Assembly: GCF_023065955.2 (NCBI RefSeq)
Contig: NW_026623100.1
Span: 67,088,727 to 67,152,726, forward strand
Origin: Ursus arctos
Taxonomy: Eukaryota; Chordata; Mammalia; Carnivora; Ursidae
DNA: 64,000 nt
Direction: 5' to 3'
Shown here: positions 60,501 through 60,845 of the stretch, one piece after another
Numbering within the stretch: the stretch's first letter is position 1
Layout: every line of letters begins with the position of its first letter
Translations under genes and position numbers: made by a program
Notes under the pieces: model-generated
What the model was told of the DNA's origin: nothing
Database searches by the model: none
What the model saw: the letters and a program-made list of their open reading frames with translations, nothing else

Positions 60501-60502
60501 AC
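368..60502 (+). CDS. ITSN2: Intersectin-2 (partial, 24 coding exons)
   Basis: Seen: exons 368-574, 732-831, 1681-1820, 6979-7042, 7587-7724, 8178-8263, 8960-9222, 10094-10243, 13299-13439, 14449-14536, 18244-18383, 19331-19411, 30459-30595, 33596-33732, 34993-35090, 38918-39093, 39410-39554, 42962-43167, 45107-45171, 46655-46821, 49848-49893, 49975-50096, 58083-58179 and 58641-58832 join into one frame of 1061 codons; the terminal exon starts at 60500. All borders are GT-AG. Domain order in this fragment (numbered from the Met codon at 370): Ser/Pro/Thr linker 1-121, EH2 122-213 with EF loop 174-185, coiled coil about 250-624, SH3A 630-688, SH3B 768-826, SH3C 854-909, SH3D 925-985, SH3E 998-1055. 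Known of the family: a multidomain endocytic scaffold at clathrin-coated pits; the long isoform has DH-PH-C2 acting on Cdc42. ITSN1 is excluded by peptide-level differences throughout. EH1 and DH-PH-C2 are outside the window. Confidence 0.97.
732..831 (+). CDS. ITSN2: ITSN2 exon: linker, 'SLMMGG...KAQSLIDLG'
   Basis: This 100-nt exon is entered in phase 1 and left in phase 2 (donor AG|gtatga). It encodes '[18 protein letters not shown]' and '[12 protein letters not shown]', the conserved end of the EH1-EH2 linker. The acceptor follows a run of about 13 T directly before the AG. The preceding intron is only 157 nt (575-731). Confidence 0.95.
832..1680 (+). other. ITSN2: ITSN2 intron; nothing recognised at 832-1300, then a MIR
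   Basis: AT-rich intron. A MIR copy lies at about 1305-1500. The rest shows no repeat family I can name. The acceptor TTTGTTATAG ends at 1680. Confidence 0.75.
1305..1500 (+). repeat. MIR SINE, sense
   Basis: Diverged match to the MIR core: a 'tgtgaccttg' block, 'gccatagtttgcccatc', 'gggattagacatagtattt', then a 'ctagcacagtacagaacctgacacgtagcagg' type 3' end. The age and divergence fit a mammal-wide SINE. Confidence 0.7.
1681..1820 (+). CDS. ITSN2: ITSN2 exon: end of linker and first helix of EH2
   Basis: 140 nt, entered in phase 2 and left in phase 1 (TCA G|gtaggt). It encodes '[18 protein letters not shown]' followed by '[17 protein letters not shown]' and '[10 protein letters not shown]', the opening of the second EH domain. 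The 'EWAVP' block is shared by intersectins. EH domains bind NPF tripeptides in adaptors such as epsin. Confidence 0.96.
3470..3925 (+). repeat. Old L1 3' fragment, sense
   Basis: The block 'tgttcatagcaacttcattc', 'cctaaatgtctatcagcagg', 'ataacaacatggataatgta' is the typical end of L1 ORF2 and 3'UTR in diverged form. It has many changes and no open frame, so it is an ancient inactive copy. Confidence 0.75.
4433..4643 (+). mobile_element. CanSINE, sense
   Basis: A tRNA-derived head (GGGGTGCCTGGATGGCTCAG), a 'tcatgatcttggggtcatgag' box-B region, a CT-rich stretch and an AAATAAATACATAAAATC tail. Near-identical flanks AAAAGTGCTGTGATT (ends 4432) and AAAAGTGCTGTTGATT (starts about 4645) are its target-site duplication. 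Confidence 0.93.
5885..6200 (-). repeat. L2-like ancient repeat, antisense
   Basis: 'aaatatttattaagcattta' followed by 'gtacctggtactgggtaca' is the reverse of the L2 3' end, followed by further ancient-repeat sequence ('cagtggaaacagacaataag', 'gagaaggtgacattaaattg'). The boundaries are approximate. Confidence 0.5.
6979..7042 (+). CDS. ITSN2: ITSN2 exon: EH2 core
   Basis: 64 nt encoding '[20 protein letters not shown]' then 'IW'. It begins by completing a Gly codon and ends TG|gtgagt inside the Trp codon. These are the second helix and the conserved L-x-x-IW of the EH fold. Losing this exon would shift the frame. Confidence 0.96.
7043..7586 (+). other. ITSN2: ITSN2 intron, nothing recognised
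   Basis: 544 nt of AT-rich intron. I see no repeat, RNA gene or additional exon. The acceptor is TTTGCTTTAG. Confidence 0.75.
7587..7724 (+). CDS. ITSN2: ITSN2 exon: EH2 EF-hand loop and C-terminal helix
   Basis: 138 nt encoding '(W)[18 protein letters not shown]' and '[20 protein letters not shown]'. The 12-residue loop [12 protein letters not shown] has Asp at 1, 3 and 5, Gly at 6 and Glu at 12, a complete Ca2+-binding EF-hand. The exon ends after 'PPSFR' with donor AG|gtgggc. The open frame continues about 90 nt into the intron before its stop, but the human-like junction R-GGK supports the donor chosen here. Confidence 0.96.
7725..8177 (+). other. ITSN2: ITSN2 intron with antisense MIR
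   Basis: 453 nt. A diverged antisense MIR occupies about 7865-8040 ('tatagataaggaaaccaaca', 'aatccagatctctctggcta'). The remainder is plain intron ending in TTTTCTTAG. Confidence 0.65.
8178..8263 (+). CDS. ITSN2: ITSN2 exon: EH2 to coiled-coil linker
   Basis: 86 nt encoding '(R)[17 protein letters not shown]' and '[11 protein letters not shown]'. The charged tail starts the KLERQ region. It leaves in phase 1 (CCA G|gtaaca), and the next exon completes Val. Confidence 0.95.
8264..8959 (+). other. ITSN2: ITSN2 intron, nothing recognised
   Basis: 696 nt of AT-rich intron without a recognisable repeat. The acceptor TTTATTTAG ends at 8959. Confidence 0.7.
8960..9222 (+). CDS. ITSN2: ITSN2 exon: KLERQ coiled coil, first half
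   Basis: 263 nt encoding '[20 protein letters not shown]' followed by long runs of E, R, K, Q and L ('[20 protein letters not shown]', '[20 protein letters not shown]'). The heptad-like pattern and near absence of Pro and Gly indicate a continuous coiled coil. In the family this segment carries self-association and partner binding. The exon ends GAG|gttatt in phase 0. The frame stays open past the donor by chance. Confidence 0.96.
9223..10093 (+). other. ITSN2: ITSN2 intron, nothing firmly assigned
   Basis: 871 nt. A locally G/A-rich part at 9370-9720 has the look of a very old repeat, but I cannot name a family. Open frames on both strands here are chance products of that composition. Confidence 0.6.
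10094..10243 (+). CDS. ITSN2: ITSN2 exon: coiled coil continued
   Basis: 150 nt, phase 0 at both ends, encoding '[20 protein letters not shown]' and '[20 protein letters not shown]' and ending 'LHLDLEAL'. It can be skipped without breaking the frame. The composition is continuous with the preceding exon. Confidence 0.96.
10325..10529 (-). mobile_element. CanSINE, antisense
   Basis: A reverse-oriented head (ACCCAGGCGCCCC at the right end), AG-rich middle and TTAAGATTTTATTTA tail at the left. The short flanks TTGTTTTTTA occur on both sides. Confidence 0.9.
10607..10824 (-). mobile_element. CanSINE (young arctoid-type), antisense
   Basis: Reverse copy with 'gagagagggaacacaagcag', a long T-run tail and the AGGCGCCCC end. 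A perfect 15-bp target-site duplication TCATGTGTGCTTCTT lies at 10592-10606 and 10825-10839, so it is a relatively recent insertion. Confidence 0.95.
10923..11120 (+). mobile_element. CanSINE, sense
   Basis: Head GGGGCGCCTGGGTGGCTCAG, box-B 'ggatcgagccccgcatcagg' and an AAATAAATAAAAATC tail. The target-site duplication AAGCTGACAAACT lies at 10910-10922 and 11120-11132. Confidence 0.95.
11128..11215 (+). repeat. MIR fragment, sense
   Basis: 'tgggcaagacatttccctt' and 'tttccccatctgtaaaataa' match the MIR core region. It is short and interrupted by the SINE to its left. Confidence 0.6.
12211..12602 (-). repeat. MLT1-type (ERVL-MaLR) LTR, antisense
   Basis: Blocks 'ggctgccataacaaaatacc', 'aacaacagaaaggaattttc', 'cagttctggagtctggagac', 'caaatacagtcgcattctga' and 'aggacttcaacatataaatt' are the reverse of the MLT1 LTR consensus. 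About 390 bp with no internal viral coding sequence next to it, so it is an old solo LTR. Confidence 0.85.
13043..13156 (-). mobile_element. Short CanSINE, antisense
   Basis: Only about 115 bp: TTTATTTATTTATTT tail, 'ggctccatgcctaatgtggg' and a 'gactgagccagcctggtgct' head. The flanks CCACTTAGTTTTA occur on both sides, so it inserted at this reduced length or lost its middle afterwards. Confidence 0.85.
13299..13439 (+). CDS. ITSN2: ITSN2 exon: coiled coil, '[14 protein letters not shown]'
   Basis: 141 nt, phase 0 at both ends, encoding '[20 protein letters not shown]' and '[20 protein letters not shown]'. The ITSN1 paralogue has a clearly different sequence here ('NDKKHQLEGKLQDI'), so this exon helps settle the gene as ITSN2. 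Confidence 0.96.
13440..14448 (+). other. ITSN2: ITSN2 intron, nothing recognised
   Basis: 1009 nt of AT-rich intron with no nameable repeat. It ends in a T10 run followed by TAAATAAG; A at -3 of the acceptor is disfavoured, which makes it a weak site. Confidence 0.7.
14449..14536 (+). CDS. ITSN2: ITSN2 exon: coiled coil, '[20 protein letters not shown]'
   Basis: 88 nt encoding '[20 protein letters not shown]' and 'KNMQLGNTP', leaving in phase 1 (CCT G|gtaagt). It is a conserved ITSN2 block and the frame agrees with both neighbours. Confidence 0.95.
16065..16275 (-). repeat. MIR SINE, antisense
   Basis: 'atgtgccaagcaccgtgcta', 'tttaatctttacaacagccc', 'aactgaggctcagagagatt' and 'ccaaagcccaccgtgccacc' follow the reverse MIR consensus over most of its length. 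Confidence 0.8.
16425..16560 (+). repeat. L2 3' end, sense
   Basis: 'gaactacttgaggctaggac' and 'agtgccttgcacatagcaga', followed by 'gagaaaatatttgtcgaa', match the conserved L2 3' terminus. Confidence 0.6.
16590..18060 (+). repeat. Degraded L1 (ORF2 to 3' end), sense
   Basis: Scattered L1 ORF2/3'UTR words in the correct order: 'agatttgattatataaaaatga', 'tatttattgcagcattttta', 'gaatagttaggtaaattatg', 'atagccatcg'. A 3'-type block ('cccctgaaacaaataaaaca') sits at 16996-17035, so more than one fragment may be joined. There is no open frame of note. Confidence 0.55.
18065..18175 (-). repeat. Old L1 3'UTR fragment, antisense
   Basis: 'agtgttactgagatgtaatt', 'ggcatacatcactctgtaag' and 'tttaaggtgtacatggtagg' match the reverse 3'UTR of old L1 families. 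Confidence 0.55.
18244..18383 (+). CDS. ITSN2: ITSN2 exon: coiled coil before the cassette
   Basis: 140 nt encoding '[20 protein letters not shown]' and '[20 protein letters not shown]', ending 'SFNNQLK' in phase 0 (AAG|gtattt). It splices in frame either to the cassette at 19331 or directly to 30459. Confidence 0.96.
18384..19330 (+). other. ITSN2: ITSN2 intron, nothing recognised
   Basis: 947 nt, AT-rich, no nameable repeat. It ends in the acceptor TGCCTTATCTTACAG. Confidence 0.7.
19331..19411 (+). CDS. ITSN2: ITSN2 alternative cassette exon, hydrophobic 27 codons
   Basis: 81 nt, phase 0 at both ends, acceptor TTATCTTACAG and donor AAG|gttatt. It encodes '[20 protein letters not shown]' then 'NLFLLLK', known in full-length ITSN2 and left out in some isoforms. 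13 of 27 residues are Leu, Val, Phe or Met, with three Cys, unlike the charged helix on both sides. Including it places a greasy segment in the middle of the coiled coil. Role not established. Confidence 0.9.
20835..21115 (+). repeat. Old L1 3'UTR fragment, sense
   Basis: 'gatggataagttctgagatg', 'gtatagcatggtgactctag', 'ttaacaatatcgtgttgtat' and 'tataccttaaatatatacaa' are the standard 3'UTR words of old mammalian L1 families. Confidence 0.8.
21260..21365 (+). repeat. L2-type 3' end, sense
   Basis: 'cttgttgctgaattcccagc' and 'agtaaatacttgtggagtga' followed by 'atgaatgg' fit the L2 3' terminus in diverged form. Confidence 0.5.
21548..21734 (+). mobile_element. CanSINE, sense, followed by CA repeat
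   Basis: Head GGGGTGCTTGGGTGGTTCAG, a CT microsatellite and an AGATAAATAAATAAAATG tail. A (CA)n microsatellite with one G interruption follows at 21736-21764. I could not see a clear target-site duplication. Confidence 0.9.
23640..23835 (+). repeat. MIR SINE, sense
   Basis: 'aatgccacttgctagctgtg', 'taactgtttgttatttaacc', 'tttcttcatttacaaaatga' and 'gcgattaaatgaaatagc' follow the MIR consensus. Confidence 0.8.
24410..24575 (+). repeat. MIR SINE, sense
   Basis: 'aaactaggcaagtcacttaa', 'tcttctgagcctcagaaatg' and 'aaagcactttaaagtgctac' mark a diverged MIR. Confidence 0.7.
25080..25560 (+). repeat. Unclassified old repeat, possibly L1 3' end
   Basis: 'ggtgtgtgatccttgattgg', 'atcatggatcagaaaaaaag' and the end 'tttgaaattttcaaaataaa' are words I associate with a common ancient interspersed repeat ending in A-rich sequence. 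The family name is uncertain. Confidence 0.4.
25775..25965 (-). repeat. MIR SINE, antisense
   Basis: 'actgaatccttacattaacc', 'ctgtgatgtaggttggtatt' and 'gcccaagctcatatagctag' match the reverse MIR consensus. Confidence 0.75.
26258..26456 (+). mobile_element. CanSINE, sense, inside an old L1
   Basis: Head TGGGCACCTGGGTGGCTCAT, 'gggatcgagccctgcagcgg', CT-rich block and AAATAAATC tail. A perfect 16-bp target-site duplication AAAAGAAGAGGATATT lies at 26242-26257 and 26457-26472. Confidence 0.95.
26671..26706 (+). pseudogene. 3'-truncated U2 snRNA pseudogene
   Basis: Bases 26671-26706 match the first 36 nt of U2 snRNA with one substitution (A for G at position 11) and then stop. A perfect 14-bp direct repeat TTACACAGCTGTTT flanks it (26655-26668 and 26709-26722), which shows retrotransposition of a truncated cDNA. 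There is no poly(A) and no snRNA promoter, so it is not functional. Confidence 0.88.
27700..27925 (-). repeat. MIR SINE, antisense
   Basis: 'gctctgtgtcctccacagtt', 'ttaatcctcacaacaatatt' and 'tttacagataaggaaactgc' follow the reverse MIR consensus nearly end to end. Confidence 0.8.
28311..28629 (+). mobile_element. Tigger-like MITE (pogo/Tc1-mariner)
   Basis: Inverted ends TAGTTGACCCTTGAACCACA (28313 onward) and TTGAGGGTCAACTGTA (to about 28628) bracket about 315 bp, with 'ttatagtactatgctgta' and 'aagaaaatcataaggaaagc' inside. The inverted ends and TA at the edges fit a non-autonomous Tigger-group element. There is no transposase frame. The orientation given is nominal. Confidence 0.75.
29360..29490 (+). 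repeat. L2-type 3' end, sense
   Basis: 'gagctctttgagggcaaaag', 'ccgcatagaactagatgctc' and 'agtaagcaagtatttatt' fit the L2 3' terminus. Confidence 0.5.
29711..29916 (-). mobile_element. CanSINE, antisense (first of a tandem pair)
   Basis: Reverse copy with an AG-rich middle and a GAGCCACCCAGGCACCCC end. The target word TGTTTCCCAT lies at 29697-29706 on its left and again at 29917-29926 on its right. Confidence 0.93.
29927..30126 (-). mobile_element. CanSINE (arctoid type), antisense (second of pair)
   Basis: Reverse copy with 'gagagagggaacacaagcag', separated from the first copy only by TGTTTCCCAT and followed by a third copy of that word at 30127-30136. Two successive insertions at one target site explain the arrangement. 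Confidence 0.94.
30459..30595 (+). CDS. ITSN2: ITSN2 exon: coiled coil, '[20 protein letters not shown]'
   Basis: 137 nt encoding '[20 protein letters not shown]' and '[20 protein letters not shown]', ending in phase 2 within Arg (AG|gtaata). It follows the cassette or, if that is skipped, exon 18244-18383; both joins keep the frame. Confidence 0.97.
30790..30950 (+). repeat. MIR SINE, sense
   Basis: 'ggggctttggagtcaaacct', 'ttgagtcattttaccttttg' and 'tttctgcatctgaaaaatag' match MIR. Confidence 0.75.
31445..31647 (-). mobile_element. CanSINE (arctoid type), antisense
   Basis: Reverse copy with a T20 tail, 'gagagagggaacacaagcag' and a GTGCCACCCAGGCGCCCC end. A perfect 15-bp target-site duplication TCCCAGCACACTTTT lies at 31430-31444 and 31648-31662. 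Confidence 0.95.
33596..33732 (+). CDS. ITSN2: ITSN2 exon: end of the coiled coil
   Basis: 137 nt encoding '[20 protein letters not shown]' and '[20 protein letters not shown]', then 'VEEKQ', leaving in phase 1 (CAA T|gtaagg). Reading on past the donor gives a short K/D/N-rich tail and a stop within 55 nt, so an extended exon could not continue into SH3A. Confidence 0.95.
33733..34992 (+). other. ITSN2: ITSN2 intron with one young CanSINE
   Basis: 1.26 kb. An A13-T8 run at about 33816-33836 and a CanSINE at 33925-34128; the rest is unremarkable. The acceptor is TTCTCTTTAG. Confidence 0.75.
33925..34128 (+). mobile_element. CanSINE (arctoid type), sense
   Basis: Head GGGGCGCCTGGGTGGCACAG, 'tgttccctctctcgctggct' and an AAATAAATAAATAAAATC tail. 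A target-site duplication AAACAGACTGAGGGT flanks it (ends 33924; starts about 34129). This is the subfamily that most suggests an arctoid carnivore. Confidence 0.95.
34993..35090 (+). CDS. ITSN2: ITSN2 exon: SH3A, N-terminal half
   Basis: 98 nt encoding '(C)[18 protein letters not shown]' and '[14 protein letters not shown]': first strand, RT loop with acidic residues, and the diverging turn of SH3A. The intersectin 'ALYPF' reads ALYRF here. Phase 0 at the end (CAG|gtagga). SH3A of intersectins binds dynamin, synaptojanin, Sos and CdGAP-type ligands. Confidence 0.96.
35570..35690 (+). repeat. MIR fragment, sense
   Basis: 'gtgatataatggaaagaata', 'aacttgggttttagtctctg' and 'ttcttagtaaattaaggtaa' resemble MIR. 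Confidence 0.6.
35985..36110 (-). repeat. L2 3' end, antisense
   Basis: 'tattctttcaacaaatactt', 'gttgaggactatgctaggct' and 'cagtctctgcacttaatgag' are the reverse of the L2 3' end. Confidence 0.6.
37990..38200 (+). repeat. Old L1 fragment, sense
   Basis: 'gtttagcaaggttgcaggat', 'gtaatagccaaaaactggaa', 'actcaagtgtccatcactag' and 'ttactcagcaataaaagaga' are L1 ORF2/3'UTR words. Confidence 0.8.
38918..39093 (+). CDS. ITSN2: ITSN2 exon: SH3A C-terminal half and linker
   Basis: 176 nt encoding '[20 protein letters not shown]' and '[20 protein letters not shown]'. The GWL, GWFP and NY residues are the conserved SH3 ligand-groove positions. It then enters a Ser/Thr/Pro linker, leaving in phase 2 (GA|gtaagt). 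Confidence 0.97.
39094..39409 (+). other. ITSN2: Short ITSN2 intron
   Basis: 316 nt, AT-rich, nothing recognised. The acceptor TTGTATTTATAG has a modest pyrimidine tract. Confidence 0.75.
39410..39554 (+). CDS. ITSN2: ITSN2 exon: SH3A-SH3B linker
   Basis: 145 nt encoding '[20 protein letters not shown]' and '[20 protein letters not shown]', ending 'HGQ' in phase 0. It is Ser/Thr-rich, low-complexity and likely unstructured; the repeated S/T-P sites could be phosphorylated (inference). Confidence 0.95.
39590..39785 (-). mobile_element. CanSINE, antisense
   Basis: Reverse copy with TTTAAGATTTATTTATTT at the left and TGAGCCATCCAGGCGCCCC at the right. An imperfect TGTGTT-type flank lies on both sides. 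Confidence 0.9.
39861..40055 (-). mobile_element. CanSINE (arctoid type), antisense
   Basis: Reverse copy with a T-run tail, 'gagagagggaacacaagcag' and a CCCCAGGCGCCCC end. A TTTACTTTTTT-like word flanks it on both sides. Confidence 0.92.
40450..40570 (-). repeat. L2 3' end, antisense
   Basis: 'aaaaatatttattacgttac' and 'cattaagaagtcataatcta' then 'atgagacagacacagaaata' fit a reverse L2 end, cut by the following SINE. Confidence 0.5.
40584..40794 (+). mobile_element. CanSINE, sense
   Basis: Head AGCGCCTGGGCAGCTCAGAT, 'tcatgatctccaagtcctgg', CT-rich block and a duplicated AAATAAATCTTTAAAATC tail. The target-site duplication is not clear. Confidence 0.88.
41578..41788 (+). mobile_element. CanSINE, sense (first of tandem pair)
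   Basis: Head GGGACACCTGGGTGGCTCAG, (CT)n block, AAATAAAATC and an A16 tail. The target word AAGATATAGATTTGA lies at 41563-41577 and AAGATACAGATTTGA at 41789-41803. Confidence 0.93.
41804..42009 (+). mobile_element. CanSINE, sense (second of tandem pair)
   Basis: Head AGGATGCCTGAGTGGCTCAG directly follows the target word at 41789-41803; the third copy AAGATACAGATTTGA is at 42010-42024. Its tail is odd: AAATAAATAAATAAAATC followed by about 14 T rather than A. Confidence 0.92.
42962..43167 (+). CDS. ITSN2: ITSN2 exon: whole SH3B domain
   Basis: 206 nt encoding '[20 protein letters not shown]', '[20 protein letters not shown]' and '[20 protein letters not shown]'. The WW pair, the GWFP and the SYV are the SH3 groove residues, so one exon covers the full domain. 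It leaves in phase 2 (GA|gtaagc). The preceding T-run lies only 18 nt from the acceptor. Confidence 0.97.
43620..43740 (+). repeat. L2 3' end, sense
   Basis: 'gagcataagcttcaggagga' and 'cagggtccatgtctgttgtt' then 'tagttcagtgaataa' fit L2. Confidence 0.6.
43950..44130 (+). repeat. MIR, sense, diverged
   Basis: 'gttctgattctgctattttt', 'ggaataacttgctttgtctg' and 'ttttctaattgatgagataa' are MIR-like in order. Confidence 0.55.
44215..44330 (-). repeat. MIR, antisense, partial
   Basis: 'tggcactgagctgggccctt' and 'tataggaattatcttattta' resemble the reverse MIR 3' half. Confidence 0.55.
45107..45171 (+). CDS. ITSN2: ITSN2 exon: SH3B-SH3C linker
   Basis: 65 nt encoding '(D)[18 protein letters not shown]' then 'VGE', phase 2 in and phase 1 out (GAA G|gtgagt). 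The join makes Asp where human ITSN2 has Glu. Skipping would break the frame, but a human-like neighbour order supports inclusion. Confidence 0.95.
45810..45935 (-). repeat. L2 3' end, antisense
   Basis: 'catttattcagtatctacta', 'tgtttaagattctgtgctaa' and 'cagtttcccaagttctcaca' fit the reverse L2 end. Confidence 0.6.
46440..46473 (+). repeat. Possible truncated CanSINE tail
   Basis: 'ataaataaataaaaccttta' followed by an A-run resembles only the 3' tail of a CanSINE. It could equally be a simple A-rich repeat. Confidence 0.4.
46655..46821 (+). CDS. ITSN2: ITSN2 exon: whole SH3C domain
   Basis: 167 nt encoding '(E)[18 protein letters not shown]', '[20 protein letters not shown]' and '[17 protein letters not shown]'. 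All groove positions are present (ALYxY, WW, FPSNY). Human ALYPY reads ALYSY here. Phase 0 at the end (GAG|gtaggg). Confidence 0.97.
47258..47463 (+). mobile_element. CanSINE, sense, in the hAT remnant
   Basis: Head GGAGCACCTGGGGGTGGCTC, CT-rich block and AAATAAATAAATC tail. The target-site duplication AAAAATTATTGGGGATTC (about 47239-47256) is repeated after the tail with one change. Confidence 0.92.
47511..47723 (+). mobile_element. CanSINE, sense, with (AAAT)n tail
   Basis: Head GGGGGCACCTGGGTGGCTCA, CT block, and an expanded AAAT repeat at 47685-47712. The flanks read TATATGGGTT on both sides. Confidence 0.92.
47837..48010 (+). mobile_element. CanSINE, sense, internally shortened
   Basis: Head AGGGATGCCTGGATGGCTCA, then a jump from 'ggcatctgctttc' to 'ccagggtcctgggttcaagt', losing about 25 bp of the usual middle. 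The flanks AAAGTAACAAAAGTA and AAAGTAACAGAAGTA are its target duplication. Confidence 0.9.
49214..49330 (+). repeat. MIR, sense
   Basis: 'cagttgtttcacctttctgt', 'acctcagtttccttctccgt' and 'aacatggggataatcctaat' match MIR closely. Confidence 0.75.
49848..49893 (+). CDS. ITSN2: ITSN2 small exon: SH3C-SH3D linker
   Basis: 46 nt encoding '[15 protein letters not shown]', phase 0 in and phase 1 out (CCT G|gtatgt). The downstream intron is only 81 nt (49894-49974). The order 'KDQE-SFGSA' and 'KKP-EIAQV' matches the ITSN2 protein. Confidence 0.95.
49975..50096 (+). CDS. ITSN2: ITSN2 exon: SH3D N-terminal part
   Basis: 122 nt encoding '(E)[18 protein letters not shown]', '[20 protein letters not shown]' and 'LQ', phase 0 out (CAG|gtaata). 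The WW pair is present and the rest of the domain is in the exon at 58083, 8 kb away across the L1-bearing intron. Confidence 0.97.
50204..50221 (+). repeat. L1 target-site duplication, left copy
   Basis: ATCAGTATTAACATTTTA, identical to 56486-56503. It directly precedes the T-run that is the poly(A) tail of the antisense L1. Confidence 0.97.
50548..51831 (-). pseudogene. L1 ORF2, C-terminal part (separate frame)
   Basis: An open stretch in a different frame from the RT part. It contains '[20 protein letters not shown]', '[20 protein letters not shown]' and the cysteine-rich end '[18 protein letters not shown]', and finishes after '[12 protein letters not shown]'. The cysteine motif is the one required for L1 RNA binding and mobility in known elements. 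The frame joins the RT part only across a one-base shift near 51760. Confidence 0.93.
51729..53555 (-). pseudogene. L1 ORF2, reverse transcriptase part
   Basis: A 608-codon open stretch containing RT motifs '[18 protein letters not shown]', '[20 protein letters not shown]', '[20 protein letters not shown]' and the catalytic 'FADDMILYM'. The frame closes shortly after 'KAGGITM'. RT residues look intact, but the domain is cut off from EN upstream and the C-terminus downstream. Confidence 0.95.
53596..54377 (-). pseudogene. L1 ORF2, start and endonuclease part
   Basis: The ORF2 start codon is at 54377-54375. Its frame reads about 30 codons ('[20 protein letters not shown]') and stops at 54285 after a one-base loss. 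The endonuclease continues in another frame with '[17 protein letters not shown]' and '[12 protein letters not shown]', the apurinic-endonuclease-like catalytic motifs, then shifts again near 53640. Confidence 0.9.
54450..55352 (-). CDS. L1 ORF1 (RNA-binding chaperone), open
   Basis: 300 codons from Met to a stop with no interruption. N-terminal basic stretch ('[15 protein letters not shown]'), a coiled coil about residues 45-135 ('[20 protein letters not shown]'), an RRM core ('[20 protein letters not shown]'), and a C-terminal domain with '[20 protein letters not shown]' and '[13 protein letters not shown]'. These are the three parts of L1 ORF1p, a trimeric RNA-binding protein that coats L1 RNA. 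The length is close to that of other mammalian ORF1 proteins. Codons give no sign of decay. Confidence 0.95.
   Translation of the reverse strand: MTRRRSPPQQRKDSETVASATEIMDMDVTKLSEMEFRVTMVKMMSRIEKSINEKVTENIESLRTEMRANLTEIKNSMGQMQAKLEALTARVAEAEERVSELEDGLIEEKMKIEDGLKKIHAHECRLREITDSMKGSNVRIIGIPEGVEKNRGLEEIFEQIVAENFPNLARETNIRVQEAERTPPKLNHDKPTPRHIIVQFANIRCKDTVLKAARAKKFLTYQGKSIRITSDLSTQTWNERKGWGSIFKALSEKNMQPRILYPARLSFRIDGEIKTFQNRQSLTNFVTTKPALQEILRGVL
55353..56485 (-). promoter_or_regulatory. L1 5'UTR / internal promoter region, GC- and CpG-rich
   Basis: The L1 5'UTR with a nested SINE at 55454-55641. 55650-56480 is visibly rich in G, C and CpG ('gccgccccgcgcgtgcgcgc'), in strong contrast to the AT-rich intron. 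L1 5'UTRs in known families hold an internal pol II promoter, and in primates also an antisense promoter; here the latter would point along ITSN2 sense. Activity is not visible from sequence. Confidence 0.8.
55454..55641 (-). mobile_element. CanSINE nested in the L1 5'UTR
   Basis: Reverse copy with AAAGATTTTATTTATTTATT tail and a GCGCCACCCCGGCGCC end. The flanks GGGATGTGGGTTTCTT (55438-55453) and GGGTTGTGGGCTTCTT (55642-55657) match at 14 of 16 positions. It inserted into the L1, either here or in its source copy. Confidence 0.92.
56486..56503 (+). repeat. L1 target-site duplication, right copy
   Basis: ATCAGTATTAACATTTTA, perfect match to 50204-50221, next to the L1 5' end. Confidence 0.97.
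57340..58020 (-). repeat. Probable old LTR, family not assigned
   Basis: A block of non-AT-rich, once-unique-looking sequence with 'cattcagcggtccccaagaa'-like and 'ctggcaacaacacataccaa' words that I associate with an old mammalian endogenous retrovirus LTR. No viral coding sequence is seen. The boundaries and strand are uncertain. Confidence 0.4.
58083..58179 (+). CDS. ITSN2: ITSN2 exon: SH3D C-terminal part
   Basis: 97 nt encoding '[20 protein letters not shown]' and '[12 protein letters not shown]', phase 0 in and phase 1 out. It supplies GWFP and the last strand of SH3D. The donor is G|gtacgg, a poor match to the consensus (C at +4). Skipping it would remove the SH3D groove and shift the frame. 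Confidence 0.96.
58180..58640 (+). other. ITSN2: Short ITSN2 intron, nothing recognised
   Basis: 461 nt between SH3D and SH3E. No repeat seen. The acceptor is TTCTTTTTTTGGTAG. Confidence 0.75.
58641..58832 (+). CDS. ITSN2: ITSN2 exon: whole SH3E domain
   Basis: 192 nt encoding '(V)[18 protein letters not shown]', '[20 protein letters not shown]' and '[20 protein letters not shown]', then 'DPSQQ'. The AMYDY, WW and FPSNY motifs are intact. It leaves with one base (T) before the donor gtgagt. In the long isoform this T becomes Trp with the DH exon, outside the window; with the exon at 60500 it becomes a stop. Retaining the intron would add only Cys-Glu. Confidence 0.97.
58833..60499 (+). other. 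ITSN2: ITSN2 intron before the short-isoform end exon
   Basis: 1667 nt, AT-rich, with no repeat I can name. It ends in a strong pyrimidine tract CCTCATTTTTCTTTTTATAG. Confidence 0.7.
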
Positions 60503-60695
60503 CCAATGTTGTCTTCCAGTGTGAAAGCACCCCAGAGACCCACTATCCAAGTTTGACTCTAGCGTGGAGGCAGGGCAGGCAGCCCTGATCAAATATCTCC
60601 TACACAATTCATTAACTTCGTTCGAATGTTAGAGCCACTTGTGATTATTTCTTTGTGTTTCTAATTTATAGTTAAAATTTGTAACAAGTTAAAGG

Positions 60696-60845
60696 ATAGT
60701 GGGTCTTTGTGTGGCTTTCCCTGCTGTTCACTCTGGCATCCTTTAGCATTTTTCTTCTTTTTTAATTTGGTAATTGTAGGTCATTAGCATGCATATTGAG
60801 TTTGCCCTTACATGGTGGGAGTTCAAACACACAAAGACCCACTAT
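60696..60845 (+). repeat. 18-bp perfect inverted repeat (hairpin) in the 3'UTR
   Basis: ATAGTGGGTCTTTGTGTG at 60696-60713 and its exact reverse complement CACACAAAGACCCACTAT at 60828-60845, separated by 114 nt. In RNA this could form a stable stem with a large loop. A miniature transposon is another possibility, but I do not recognise a family. Confidence 0.85.
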
